Source of the DNA: Aggregatilineales bacterium
GTDB taxonomy: Bacteria > Chloroflexota > Anaerolineae > Aggregatilineales > Phototrophicaceae
Direction: 5' to 3'
Length of the DNA: 64,000 bases
NCBI GenBank assembly: GCA_030834905.1
Contig: JAUQWZ010000057.1
Location: 82,199-146,198, forward strand
Below the pieces are notes generated by a model. It was not told the DNA's origin and searched no databases. It was given only the letters and a program-made list of their open reading frames with translations. Every line of letters starts with the position of its first letter. Positions within the stretch are counted from its first letter, which is position 1. Shown here piece after piece: positions 24,572 to 33,638 of the stretch. Both the position numbers and the translations under genes were made by a program.

Positions 24572-25291
24572 ATGAATGGAAGTGAACCTGTGAATAATCT
24601 GCATCATCCTGGCAACGGTTCGATCTCACCGGAGGACAGCCGTTACGATGATTCTCAGATCAATCTGAGACTACAGTCGGAAGATTTTTTGCGCGCCTTT
24701 GAGCTGGATCTGCCGCCGGTCGATCACGACGCGATAGAAACCGCTGTCACGAGCATCCTGCGGGCAGTGGGCGAAGACCCAAGCCGCGAAGGGCTGGCGC
24801 AGACGCCGAATCGCGTCGCGCGATCCTATGACGAGCTTCTCGTCGGCTACCGCACCGACCCCAGAAAACTGCTCAACGACGCGCTGTTTGACGTGGACTA
24901 CAGCGATATGGTGATCGTCAAGAATATCGAATTCTACAGCCTGTGCGAGCATCACATGCTGCCGTTCATGGGGCATGTCCATGTCGCCTACATTCCCAAC
25001 GGCAAGGTGATCGGGCTGTCCAAGATTCCGCGCATCGTCGATATGTTCGCACGGCGGCTGCAAGTTCAGGAACGCATGACCCGGCAGATCGCTGACTTCG
25101 TGCAGGAAGTGCTCGATCCGATGGGCGTCGCCGTTGTTGCCGAAGGGATGCACTTGTGCGCCATGATGCGCGGCGTGAAGAAGAGCGATTCGACCATGAC
25201 GACGAGCGCGATGCTGGGCGCGTTCCAGCGCAACAGCACGACGCGGGCTGAATTTATGGAGCATCTGGCTCGCCCAAGCAGCCACCTGTAG
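24572..25291 (+). CDS. folE: GTP cyclohydrolase I
   Basis: 239 residues from ATG 24572; a GTG at 24590 after GGAAGTGA is an alternative, and the first 40 residues are not conserved. The zinc Cys/His set is in EFYSLCEHHMLPFMG and EGMHLCAMMRGVKK; VAYIPNGKVIGLSKIPRIVD, RLQVQERMTRQIAD and MTTSAMLG finish the FolE pattern. It opens GTP to 7,8-dihydroneopterin triphosphate, first step of folate or tetrahydrobiopterin synthesis. It is a single gene, divergent from the Wzz operon, and followed by repeat DNA. Confidence 0.96.
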   Translation: MNGSEPVNNLHHPGNGSISPEDSRYDDSQINLRLQSEDFLRAFELDLPPVDHDAIETAVTSILRAVGEDPSREGLAQTPNRVARSYDELLVGYRTDPRKLLNDALFDVDYSDMVIVKNIEFYSLCEHHMLPFMGHVHVAYIPNGKVIGLSKIPRIVDMFARRLQVQERMTRQIADFVQEVLDPMGVAVVAEGMHLCAMMRGVKKSDSTMTTSAMLGAFQRNSTTRAEFMEHLARPSSHL

Positions 25292-25325
25292 AGGCTGTCT
25301 GAAAGTCAATTCATAATACGCGAAG

Positions 25326-25412
25326 GTGGGCGCAGTGTGCTGCGCCCCATACGCAATACATCCTCACTATTCATGAAACAGACACGACGGTGTCGTGTCC
25401 CTACCTGCTTCG
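25326..25412. repeat. Intergenic palindromes downstream of folE
   Basis: GGGCGCA and TGCGCCC form an inverted pair at 25328-25347. At 25367-25412 lies a second copy of the sequence found around 18985-19030, including GACACGAC-GGT-GTCGTGTC. The first palindrome closely matches the terminator stem at 27029-27048. Confidence 0.65.
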
Positions 25413-25461
25413 TAAACCCACTGTCTCCGCGATTTTCTCTATTCCCCCAGTAGTGAGCCTC

Positions 25462-25490
25462 TTGCCACAGGGTTGGCACAGTGGTATAGT
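25462..25490 (+). promoter_or_regulatory. Promoter of the SAM riboswitch-metK transcript
   Basis: TTGCCA and TATAGT are separated by exactly 17 bases; a start near 25497 places the riboswitch about 16 bases downstream. Fits a sigma-70-type promoter. Confidence 0.65.
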
Positions 25491-25512
25491 GTCTTCAGCT
25501 TAAGTGCATATT

Positions 25513-25620
25513 GCACTCATCAAGAGCGGTGGAGGGATACGGCCCTTTGAAACCGCGGCAACCCCCGGAGCGCTGGGACGGTGCCAACTCCGTCAGAGTT
25601 CAACCTCTGGCAGATGAGCG
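25513..25620 (+). ncRNA. SAM-I (S-box) riboswitch
   Basis: Core landmarks appear in the right order: CTCATCAAGAGCGGTGGAGG (P1 and P2 5' side), GAAACCGCGGCAACC, GGTGCCAACTCC and the closing AGATGAG that pairs with CTCAT at 25516-25520 as P1. An intrinsic terminator follows within 20 bases and metK after it, so SAM binding should stabilise P1 and let the terminator form. The family, its ligand and the negative feedback on SAM synthetase are established knowledge. Confidence 0.95.
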
Positions 25621-25635
25621 TTCAGGTCATTTGTG

Positions 25636-25666
25636 ACGCCTCTCCATGCCGGAGAGGCGTTTTTTA
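25636..25666 (+). terminator. Riboswitch-controlled intrinsic terminator
   Basis: ACGCCTCTCC and GGAGAGGCGT form a perfect 10-bp stem with a 5-base loop, followed by a T run. It lies between the SAM-I aptamer and the metK ribosome site AGGAGG (25677-25682). Confidence 0.92.
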
Positions 25667-25688
25667 TTTGTTCCCCAGGAGGACACGC

Positions 25689-26924
<1,236 letters not shown>

Positions 26925-26945
26925 AGCGCAGGACTGATGAAAAGC

Positions 26946-26970
26946 AGTACGGAGTACTGAGTGCTGAGTA
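26946..26970. repeat. Dispersed GTACTGAG repeat after metK
   Basis: AGTACGGAGTACTGAGTGCT and following bases; the 17-mer at 26953-26969 is identical to 15433-15449. Degenerate copies (GTGCTGAGTTG near 26997 and ACTCAGTGCCCGGTACCCGG near 27096) surround it. Confidence 0.65.
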
Positions 26971-27026
26971 GAGACAGTAACGAAAGCAAAAGAAGTGCTG
27001 AGTTGAAGTTCGGCAGGGATATGGTA

Positions 27027-27054
27027 AGGGCGCGGCACGCTGCGCCCTTTTTTG
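27027..27054 (+). terminator. Intrinsic terminator downstream of metK
   Basis: GGGCGC and GCGCCC with an 8-base loop are preceded by AA and followed by TTTTTT. The stem-loop is a sister of the palindrome at 25328-25347. Confidence 0.85.
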
Positions 27055-27131
27055 CGTCACAAGCACCACTTTACACTCGGCTTTCATCTTTTTACTCAGT
27101 GCCCGGTACCCGGTACGGCTTCCGTTCCTTT

Positions 27132-27161
27132 TTGCAGGTGTAAGAAACGCTGGTGTATAGT
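27132..27161 (+). promoter_or_regulatory. Promoter of the 27201 gene
   Basis: TTGCAG and TATAGT, spacing 18 bases, 40 bases before the start codon. Confidence 0.45.
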
Positions 27162-27200
27162 GTGAAAAGCGTTTAGCCAACGGTGAGCGAGGAACGAGAT

Positions 27201-28175
27201 ATGCGCATATTGAAGACTACGGGCAATGCGATCAAGGGGTTTATGATCCTGTTCTCGTTTATCGTCAATCTCGTGCTGATCATCGTCGTGGTTGTGCTGG
27301 CGCTGACGATCTTCGACATCAAGAACAACATCGCTGCCCCGCTGCTCAACGGGCTGCACAGCAGCTTTGTCGGGCTGGACGAAGCCACGATTGACTGGAC
27401 GATTCCGGTGCGCGATACGATACCGGTGGTACTCAATATCCCCCTGCAAACTGATACCGTCGTCACGCTGACCGATCCGGTGCCGCTGGCGGTCACGGCG
27501 AATATCACGCTGCCCGGCGTTGGCGTGCTCAACAATGCCACCGTTAACCTGACGCTGCCGGAAGGGCTGCCGCTGCCGGTTCGTCTGGATCTGAACGTGC
27601 CGGTGAATGAGGATCTGGATATCGAGCTTGACGTGCGGGCGGTCATCCCAATCAGCCAGACGCAGCTTCACGATCCCATCAACAATTTACGGCTGAATTT
27701 CGAGCCGCTGGTGCGCGCCCTCGGTAACCTGCCCAACGACTTTGGCGGGGCATGGCAGATGGTGCTGGATTCGGTTAACGGCAGCGCGCCCGATCTGCTG
27801 GCGGAAACCGACTACAGCCGTGATCCCTGGGCGGGTTTCTCGCAGACTGCTGGCGTTGGCTATTCGCTCGGCAACGAGCCGGTACCGATCAGCAGCCAGC
27901 CTCTGCAAACCGGCATTGTAGCGGAAGGCGGCATTCCGGCGCTGGATGAGCCGCTTCGCCCGGAAATCTACGTGCGCGGCGGTCCGCAGATCGTCAATCA
28001 GCAGGCGGGCGATAACATGGAAGCGCTGTCCATACCCGCCTATTTCTACGACGGGTCCTATGCCCAGGTGCGGCAGTCGCAGTATGCCAGCAGAGGAACG
28101 TCCAGCGTCACCGCGCCGGACGCTTCCACGGCAGGTGAAACGCTGCTGCCCCCCGAAACTGCCGCTGGCGGATAA
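27201..28175 (+). CDS. Uncharacterised membrane-anchored protein
   Basis: 324 residues from ATG 27201 (GAGGAACGAG just upstream; GTG 27183 is an alternative). One long membrane helix (about 14-40, IVNLVLIIVVVVLALTIF) anchors an outer part. Residues 60-150 are beta-rich with alternating hydrophobics (VVLNIPLQTDTVVTLTDPVP, VNLTLPEGLPLPVRLDLNVP), reminiscent of LEA-type or DUF beta-sandwich domains. The C-terminal half is low in structure. Family unknown; the operon is single and the SAM-dependent methyltransferase gene starts 100 bases later. Confidence 0.68.
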   Translation: MRILKTTGNAIKGFMILFSFIVNLVLIIVVVVLALTIFDIKNNIAAPLLNGLHSSFVGLDEATIDWTIPVRDTIPVVLNIPLQTDTVVTLTDPVPLAVTANITLPGVGVLNNATVNLTLPEGLPLPVRLDLNVPVNEDLDIELDVRAVIPISQTQLHDPINNLRLNFEPLVRALGNLPNDFGGAWQMVLDSVNGSAPDLLAETDYSRDPWAGFSQTAGVGYSLGNEPVPISSQPLQTGIVAEGGIPALDEPLRPEIYVRGGPQIVNQQAGDNMEALSIPAYFYDGSYAQVRQSQYASRGTSSVTAPDASTAGETLLPPETAAGG

Positions 28176-28274
28176 GCTGGCGCGGCTGGTCACTGTCTTT
28201 GCTGGCGGCGATCCTTTACAATAGGCAGGCTAAGAGAACGCCAGCATTTGATACCCAGTTTGCACGAGCGAGCG

Positions 28275-29177
28275 ATGACCAAGCACGAACCACAGCCCCG
28301 CATTTGCGATTATGAAGGCTCGAATTACCGGACGGAGTTCTGGGAAGGCAGAGGGCGCGACTATGAAGATCGCGTCGAGCGGCTGGTGCTGCGGCGGATG
28401 CTGCCGCTAAGCGGCAGGCGGCTGCTTGAAGTTGGGGCGGGCTTCGGACGGCTGACAGGCGAATACGATATGTTCGCGCAGGTAGTGCTGCTGGATTATT
28501 CGCTGTCACAGCTTCAGTACGCGCAGGAGCAGTACGGGCGCTCACCGCGTTTCGTCTACGTGGCAGCCGATGCCTACAAGCTTCCTTTCCAGCCGGGCGT
28601 TTTTGATGGCGTTACCATGATCCGCGTCATTCATCACATGGCAAAAGTGGATGAGGTGCTGGCGCAGGTTCGGCGCGTGTTAGTGGAGAAAGGCACTTTT
28701 ATCCTCGAACACGCCAACAAGCGCAATCTCAAAGCGATGCTGCGTTATGCGCTGGGCAAGCAGGACTGGAGTCCATACGATCTTTCTCCGGTGGAATTTG
28801 TCGAATTGAATTTTGACTTCCACCCCAGCTATATCAAACATGAGCTTAAGCGAGCTGGTTTTGCTATTCAGCAGCGCACGCCGGTGTCGTTCTTCCGTTT
28901 GCAATCGCTGAAAGACCGCGTGCCAACCGACCTGCTGGTGAGCCTGGACGCTATGCTCCAGCCGACGCAGATGCTGGTATCGCCCAGCGTGTTTGTAAAG
29001 AGCATCGCTGCTGGCACCTCTCCGAACCATCTCGATTCGACCACGCTGTTTGCCTGCCCAGAGTGTGGTGGCAGCCTCAACCGCATCGACGACACGATGG
29101 TGTGCGAGCGCGATGGACGGCGCTGGGCGGTGCGCGACGGCATCTACGATTTCAAAGCGTCGGTGGATGAGCGCTGA
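28275..29177 (+). CDS. SAM-dependent methyltransferase with Trm112-like C-terminal zinc ribbon
   Basis: 300 residues from ATG 28275. Motif I is RRLLEVGAGFGRLTGEYDMF, motif II/III in VVLLDYSLSQLQYAQEQYG and FVYVAADAYKLPFQPGVFDG, then IRVIHHMAKVDEVLAQVRRV, a class I fold (methyltransferase_11). The last about 40 residues (LFACPECGGSLNRIDDTMVC, ERDGRRWAVRDGIYDF) form a Trm112p-like zinc ribbon, C-x2-C...C. Similar fusions act in secondary metabolism or quinone-type C-methylation, but the substrate is unknown. Convergent with the aminotransferase gene, 9 bases away. Confidence 0.88.
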   Translation: MTKHEPQPRICDYEGSNYRTEFWEGRGRDYEDRVERLVLRRMLPLSGRRLLEVGAGFGRLTGEYDMFAQVVLLDYSLSQLQYAQEQYGRSPRFVYVAADAYKLPFQPGVFDGVTMIRVIHHMAKVDEVLAQVRRVLVEKGTFILEHANKRNLKAMLRYALGKQDWSPYDLSPVEFVELNFDFHPSYIKHELKRAGFAIQQRTPVSFFRLQSLKDRVPTDLLVSLDAMLQPTQMLVSPSVFVKSIAAGTSPNHLDSTTLFACPECGGSLNRIDDTMVCERDGRRWAVRDGIYDFKASVDER

Positions 29178-29186
29178 CGTATGCCG

Positions 29187-30017
29187 CTACAGTTCCTCTA
29201 AATGCCCGGTGACCCAGGCGAGATAAGCTTCACGCAGCGCTTTGGTCTGCCCGCCCGGCAGACCATCCCCAATTGAAACGCCGTCAATTGCGACCACCGG
29301 CACAATGCCCCGGCTGGCGCTGGTGATGAACGCCTCGTCGAGCATCGGGATCTCGGAAACATGCACCGCGTCCTGTCGAATCGGCAGAACTGCTGGCGCG
29401 ACCTCAAAGACCACCTGCTGCGCGATTCCCGGCAGCACCCCATGACCAGCAGTGCGCAGCATCCCGTTGAGGATGGCGTAGAAATTGCTACTCAAACCTT
29501 CGAGAATATCGCCCGCGTCGTCCAGCAGCAGCGCGGTGAAGATTTCGGGCGGCAGCGCGGCTTCGATTTTCGTCCGGTCGTGCATCCAGTCGGTCGTCTT
29601 GGCACCGGGCTGTCGTCGCGCCGCGCCTTCGATGGTGACACAGCGCACCCCATTGGCAAATACTTCGGCTGGCAGCGGCTTGAACGGCTCCAGTGACAGA
29701 ATCAGGTGGTCGGGGTTGGCGGCGGGTAGGGTGATGCGAAAACGCACATCGCCATAATCCGCCTTGGCGATCATCTGGCGCAGGGCAGCCCGCAGTCGGA
29801 CGCGATCAGCCTGAAAGGGGATGCTGGCGCGCAGCGCCGAATTTTCGAGCCGGGTCAGATGGGCGTCGAACTTCAGCACTCTGGTGGTCTGAAACGTGTT
29901 GGTGATCGTGTAAACGCCGTCGCGCGGCTCGTGCCGGGCGGCATCCGCCAGCGACTCTGCCGTGTAATTGACCGGCTGAAGACCATCAGGGGTGAGCAGG
30001 CGAATGAAGCAGGGCAT
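29187..30017 (-). CDS. Class IV aminotransferase (PabC/IlvE/DAAT-like)
   Basis: 276 residues from ATG 30017. RDGVYTITNTFQTTRVLKFD is the N-terminal domain with the substrate-carboxylate pocket, LTRLENSALRASIPF the pairing helix, and the PLP Lys lies in GAKTTDWMHDRTK (about residue 150). FTALLLDDAGDILEGLSSNFY and TSASRGIVPVVAIDG are the cofactor-phosphate loops. Branched-chain aminotransferases read T-x-x-G-T-G-A/S late, whereas here the loop is SASRGIVPV, more like an aminodeoxychorismate lyase. Reaction not settled; PabC would suit folate synthesis with folE nearby, but the gene is not adjacent to pabA/B. Confidence 0.85.
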   Translation of the reverse strand: MPCFIRLLTPDGLQPVNYTAESLADAARHEPRDGVYTITNTFQTTRVLKFDAHLTRLENSALRASIPFQADRVRLRAALRQMIAKADYGDVRFRITLPAANPDHLILSLEPFKPLPAEVFANGVRCVTIEGAARRQPGAKTTDWMHDRTKIEAALPPEIFTALLLDDAGDILEGLSSNFYAILNGMLRTAGHGVLPGIAQQVVFEVAPAVLPIRQDAVHVSEIPMLDEAFITSASRGIVPVVAIDGVSIGDGLPGGQTKALREAYLAWVTGHLEEL

Positions 30018-30117
30018 AGGGCTGATCCGCTTTCGGCAGGGTGAGAACATAACGGGCGCAACTATAGCGGCAGTGGGGCAGTATTGTCGAGGGGGCGAAA
30101 ATTCGCCGTTTGCCTGC

Positions 30118-30146
30118 TTGACATGAAATGACAATCGGGCTACCAT
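30118..30146 (+). promoter_or_regulatory. Promoter of the lysC leader
   Basis: TTGACA and TACCAT with a 17-base spacing. A transcript starting near 30153 excludes an upstream ATG at 30145 and leaves the leader-peptide ATG at 30180 as the first start. Confidence 0.65.
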
Positions 30147-30179
30147 GAATGCTGGTTACGAACTAAAGAGATTCGATCC

Positions 30180-30251
30180 ATGTTTTGTCACTTCATGACT
30201 ACCGGTATGGGTACCACTACTCCACATAGATACACTGTGCGGGGGCACTAG
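30180..30251 (+). CDS. Thr-rich leader peptide of an lysC attenuator
   Basis: 23 codons plus stop: MFCHFMTTGMGTTTPHRYTV, then RGH. Six of the 23 residues are Thr, including one TT and one TTT run, and three are Met. AAAGAG 9 bases upstream is one base off AAGGAG. The frame lies wholly between the lysC promoter and a terminator, and its stop is at 30249-30251, inside a stretch that can pair with the terminator. This is the pattern of thr-operon-type leader peptides (cf. ThrL in enterics). The peptide and its control role are inferred; no homology is claimed. Confidence 0.6.
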   Translation: MFCHFMTTGMGTTTPHRYTVRGH

Positions 30252-30290
30252 CGCTTACCTGAGAGCCGGAAAGTAGTAAAGGAAACTCAA

Positions 30291-30318
30291 GCGTGTGGAA
30301 ACCCCCACACGCTTTTTT
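30291..30318 (+). terminator. Attenuator terminator upstream of lysC
   Basis: GCGTGTGG (30291-30298) and CCACACGC (30305-30312) pair with a 6-base loop and are followed by six T. The 3' arm can instead pair with GTGCGGGGG at 30237-30245 (with one mismatch), a competing antiterminator. It precedes lysC by 36 bases, so without readthrough lysC would not be made. Confidence 0.85.
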
Positions 30319-30353
30319 GTTGTCTTGTGCCGAATCACAGGGAGTCTGAAGTC

Positions 30354-31769
30354 ATGCAAACGCTGACGATGAAATTTGGGGGAACGTCTGTAGGCAGCCC
30401 GGAAGCGATTTCTAACGTGGCGGCGATAGTGGGTGACGCGCTGGTGCCGGATAACCGCGTGATCGTGGTCGTCTCCGCCATGTCCGGCGTCACCGACGCG
30501 CTGCTTACTTCAGTGCGCGAGGCAGCCAGCGGCAACAAATGGTCGTACCTCTCCTGCGCCCAGAAGCTCCGCGACCGTCACGAGGAAGCCGTCAATCTGC
30601 TGACATCGCCGGGCAAAGACCGCGACACGGTCATTAATGAGATCGGTGTTCTGATGAAGCAGCATACCGAATTGTGTCAGGCGGTCAATATTCTGGGCGA
30701 AGCGACGCCGCGCATTCTCGACGCGGTTGTCTCGTTTGGCGAGCGTTTGAGCTGCCGGGTGGTGGCTGCCGCGCTCCGCAGCCACGGAGTCAATGCGGTC
30801 GCCTGCGACGCTACCCAGTTCATCGTTACCGACGACCGTTATGGCAACGCCAGTGTCCAGTGGGCAGACACCGAGCAGCGTATCCGTGAAAAGCTGCTGC
30901 CGGTATTGGACAGCGGCATTGTGCCGGTGATTACCGGCTTCATTGGCGCGACGCGCGACGGACATGCGACGGCGTTAGGGCGCGGCGGCAGCGATTACAG
31001 CGGCGCTATTTTCGCGGCGTGCAGCGACAGCGACGAGCTGATCATCTGGACCGACGTGGACGGCGTCATGACCACCGATCCCCGCATTGACCGCCGCGCG
31101 CGCGTGCTGCCCTACGTCTCGTATCAGGAAGTCGGCGAACTGGCGTTTTACGGCGCGAAAGTGCTGCACCCGAAGACGGTGCAGCCGATCCTCAACCGGA
31201 AGATTCCGTTGAGGGTGCGCAATACTTTCAATCCTCAGCATCAGGGCACGCTCATCGGTCCCAATGGGCAGCGCAGCGAAACCGTCATTAAGGCGGTCAC
31301 GAGCGTGCGCAACGTGTCGCTGCTGACCGTCAGCGGCAAGGGCATGATCGGCGTGCCGGGCATCGCCGGGCGAACGTTTCTGGCGACGGCAAAAATGGGT
31401 GGCAACATTCTGATGATATCTCAGGCGTCGTCGGAGCAGAACTTCTGCTTTGTGGTGCTGGATGACCGCGCCGGCGAAGCGAAAGCGGCGATTGAAGCCG
31501 AACTTGCCGCCGAGATCGCCCGTCAGGATGTGGACGGCGTCGAGGTGCTGGGTGACGTTGCCATCGTGACGACGGTTGGCGCGGGAATGCAGGGCACGCC
31601 CGGCGTTGCGGGGCGCATCTTCACGGTGATGGGCGACAACAACGTGAACGTGGTGGCAATCGCGCAGGGCGCGTCGGAATGCAGCATCTCGTTCGTGGTG
31701 GACGAGGATAACCTGCAAAAGGCGGTGATCGCGCTGCACGATCTGGCGCTGAAAGCGGTGGCGGTTTAG
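30354..31769 (+). CDS. lysC: Aspartate kinase (monofunctional)
   Basis: 471 residues from ATG 30354 (GGGAG 9 bases upstream). TMKFGGTSVGSPEAISNVAA is the N-terminal kinase signature, FIGATRDGHATALGRGGSDY the ATP/aspartate block and DELIIWTDVDGVMTTDPR the kinase end. Two ACT domains follow (about 320-390 VSLLTVSGKGMIGVPGIAGR, and about 400-471 VAIVTTVGAGMQGTPGVAGR), the class that senses Lys and/or Thr allosterically. No homoserine dehydrogenase domain. First committed step of Lys, Thr, Met and Ile synthesis. Control by the upstream leader is discussed in the findings; stops 4 bases into the convergent neighbour. Confidence 0.97.
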   Translation: MQTLTMKFGGTSVGSPEAISNVAAIVGDALVPDNRVIVVVSAMSGVTDALLTSVREAASGNKWSYLSCAQKLRDRHEEAVNLLTSPGKDRDTVINEIGVLMKQHTELCQAVNILGEATPRILDAVVSFGERLSCRVVAAALRSHGVNAVACDATQFIVTDDRYGNASVQWADTEQRIREKLLPVLDSGIVPVITGFIGATRDGHATALGRGGSDYSGAIFAACSDSDELIIWTDVDGVMTTDPRIDRRARVLPYVSYQEVGELAFYGAKVLHPKTVQPILNRKIPLRVRNTFNPQHQGTLIGPNGQRSETVIKAVTSVRNVSLLTVSGKGMIGVPGIAGRTFLATAKMGGNILMISQASSEQNFCFVVLDDRAGEAKAAIEAELAAEIARQDVDGVEVLGDVAIVTTVGAGMQGTPGVAGRIFTVMGDNNVNVVAIAQGASECSISFVVDEDNLQKAVIALHDLALKAVAV

Positions 31770-32431
31770 GCGGGCGCGATCATCGGACGGTTATACAGCC
31801 ACAGGCTGCCGAATCCCTGCCATTCAGACGGGATATGACAGCCGCCGCTGGCGACAGTGGCGAGCGTTTGGGCGAACATATCCGGCTGGCTGGAGACGGC
31901 AATCATCGATACGGGCGAGCGCGGAGAGACGACCCGATCCACGACGGCGGCAAGGCTTACCTGCGGGCTGCCGTCATACGCCAGCAGCAGGCGAACGGGG
32001 TAGACGCTTCGGCACGACTGGTAAACATCCGACGGCGGCACATCGGGCATCAGGTCGCCCAGCGTTATGCCCAAGCCGTTCCAGCGGCGGGTGTAAAGGC
32101 GTACATACTGGACAATGTCCTGGTCGTCGAAGATGAACAGCCCGGTGATGAAGCTGCCGCTGTCGTCAGGAATAGAGAAGCCGAACGACGTACCTGCCTG
32201 ATCGGGCGGGAACTCAGCGATGACGCCGATGGTGCTGATCGCCGCCGCGCGGCTGGTCGAACCGGGCGTGACGCCCAGCAGGCAGGGTAGCGAACACGCC
32301 GGATGCCGCGCCAGGATGGCGGTATTACGCGGGGGAAACTGTTTGCCAATGATGACCGCCGCGCCAATGAGCAGGGCGAAGAGGGCGGATAGAAGCACAG
32401 ATGGAACGAGCGCGCGCCGCCATTTCACCAT
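31766..32431 (-). CDS. Uncharacterised membrane-anchored exported protein
   Basis: 221 residues. A single N-terminal membrane helix (about 8-28, VLLSALFALLIGAAVIIG) and an outer domain with HPACSLPCLLGVTPGSTSRA near its start. The C-x3-P-C-x2-G-x-x-P-G pattern recurs in short exported Chloroflexota proteins as I recall them, so this may be a lineage-specific family. Two late cysteines (QSCRSV and GGCHIP) may form disulphides. It overlaps the lysC stop by 4 bases on the opposite strand and lies 8 bases after the phosphodiester glycosidase gene, so these two share an operon. Confidence 0.68.
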   Translation of the reverse strand: MVKWRRALVPSVLLSALFALLIGAAVIIGKQFPPRNTAILARHPACSLPCLLGVTPGSTSRAAAISTIGVIAEFPPDQAGTSFGFSIPDDSGSFITGLFIFDDQDIVQYVRLYTRRWNGLGITLGDLMPDVPPSDVYQSCRSVYPVRLLLAYDGSPQVSLAAVVDRVVSPRSPVSMIAVSSQPDMFAQTLATVASGGCHIPSEWQGFGSLWLYNRPMIAPA

Positions 32432-32439
32432 TGCGCGTC

Positions 32440-33306
32440 CTACCGGGCGTAGACCGCCAGCACCGCCGGAACCGGATCGAACGACAGCACCTGAAAGAGC
32501 GCCGGTATCGTCACTGCCATCATACTCGAACCGCCGCCGTCCAGGTTGACCGCTGTCACCAGATCCAGGTCGCTGGCGGCGAGATAGCCGCTTAAATCCA
32601 CCAGCGTCATGCCGATGAAGGACGGCGTGGTGATAAGAATGATGCGTCCGGCGCTGTCCTGCCCGACGACGGTGCGCCGCGAGATGCGGTCGCCCTGCGG
32701 ATTAGCGTATGACGCCTGCCCATCGCTGACCAGCACCGGGAACGCCTGCACCGCCTGTTCCAGCACTTCGCCCGTGTACGGCTCGACGTTGTTGGAGCGC
32801 ACGCGCGCCTGCCCGTTTTGCACCTGCAACATGCCACCGTAGCCGGGGAACGCCTGACCGTAAACGACGCCATCCGCCACGACCAAGCCGAGCGCGTTGC
32901 CCTGCGGATCAAAGAAGTTGGCATTGATGAAGGCGACGGCGTCGGGAAGCTGCTCGCGCCAGCCTTGCAGAGTCAGCGGGGCGGCGGGGCGGTAGTGAGC
33001 GCGAAAGCGGTAGTACGTCGGATCGACCCGCAGCGCGACAAACTGCGTCAGCGCGTAATCGTCGCCGGGGAGATAGAGGCGGCGCTCCAAGCCGGGCGCG
33101 AGCATTTCCCAGGCGTTTTCGACCGGGACAGCGCCGGTGGTTGGGGCGGGTGTATCGGTGGGCGCTTCAGTGGGCAAAATGAACGGCTGTGAGAGCGTGC
33201 AGCCGCCGATGAGCGAGGCGGCGGTGAAGAGCGAGGACAGCCGCAGACGCCGGAGCATACGGCGGCGGCGCAGCCTGGCAAAAAGTATCGATTGTTCGGG
33301 ATTCAC
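32440..33306 (-). CDS. Phosphodiester glycosidase (NAGPA/DUF2233) family lipoprotein
   Basis: 288 residues. A very basic N-terminus and a hydrophobic stretch end in SLIGGC, a lipobox with Cys36; a Thr/Pro linker follows. The catalytic-type domain has VAFINANFFDPQGNALGLVV, GGMLQVQNGQARV, RRTVVGQDSAGRIILITT and the hallmark VTAVNLDGGGSSMMAV (about residue 265). Members remove GlcNAc from phosphodiesters or act on cell wall sugars. Likely outside the cell. The ribosome-proximal start is unclear; an ATG at codon 17 is possible. Confidence 0.85.
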   Translation of the reverse strand: MNPEQSILFARLRRRRMLRRLRLSSLFTAASLIGGCTLSQPFILPTEAPTDTPAPTTGAVPVENAWEMLAPGLERRLYLPGDDYALTQFVALRVDPTYYRFRAHYRPAAPLTLQGWREQLPDAVAFINANFFDPQGNALGLVVADGVVYGQAFPGYGGMLQVQNGQARVRSNNVEPYTGEVLEQAVQAFPVLVSDGQASYANPQGDRISRRTVVGQDSAGRIILITTPSFIGMTLVDLSGYLAASDLDLVTAVNLDGGGSSMMAVTIPALFQVLSFDPVPAVLAVYAR

Positions 33307-33320
33307 GCGCTAAGTTGCCC

Positions 33321-33349
33321 TTGTCTGACAGATGCCCTGATGCTATACT
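33321..33349 (+). promoter_or_regulatory. Promoter of tRNA-Val
   Basis: TTGTCT and TATACT with a 17-base spacing, placing the start about 20 bases before the tRNA. Confidence 0.55.
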
Positions 33350-33376
33350 TTACCTTACGTTGTCAAATCCAAATAT

Positions 33377-33450
<74 letters not shown>

Positions 33451-33459
33451 CAACAAAAG

Positions 33460-33495
33460 CGGGTCAGTCTCAGTAGAGGTTGACCCGTTTGTTTT
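33460..33495 (+). terminator. Terminator of tRNA-Val
   Basis: CGGGTCA and TGACCCG form the stem with a 14-base loop, followed by TTTGTTTT. Confidence 0.75.
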
Positions 33496-33638
33496 GGTGC
33501 AGGTTGGCTTGACGATGGTCACTTCGCTTTTTTGCTGCCTCAATTCTTTATGCTTCCTCAATACCTTAAGTTGATTAAACCGGGCGGGCATGGTAGCTTA
33601 AGAAGTGTGATTCGTTCGCTGATGGTCTTGGTGCATGA

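Noticed and set aside
30145..30198. A longer leader peptide from the ATG at 30145
   Set aside because: It lies at or before the inferred transcript start (-10 ends at 30146) and its codons show no bias.
30118..30354. A lysine riboswitch or T-box in front of lysC
   Set aside because: No lysine-riboswitch core or T-box (AGGGUGGNACCGCG) is visible; the leader frame and pairing explain the region better.
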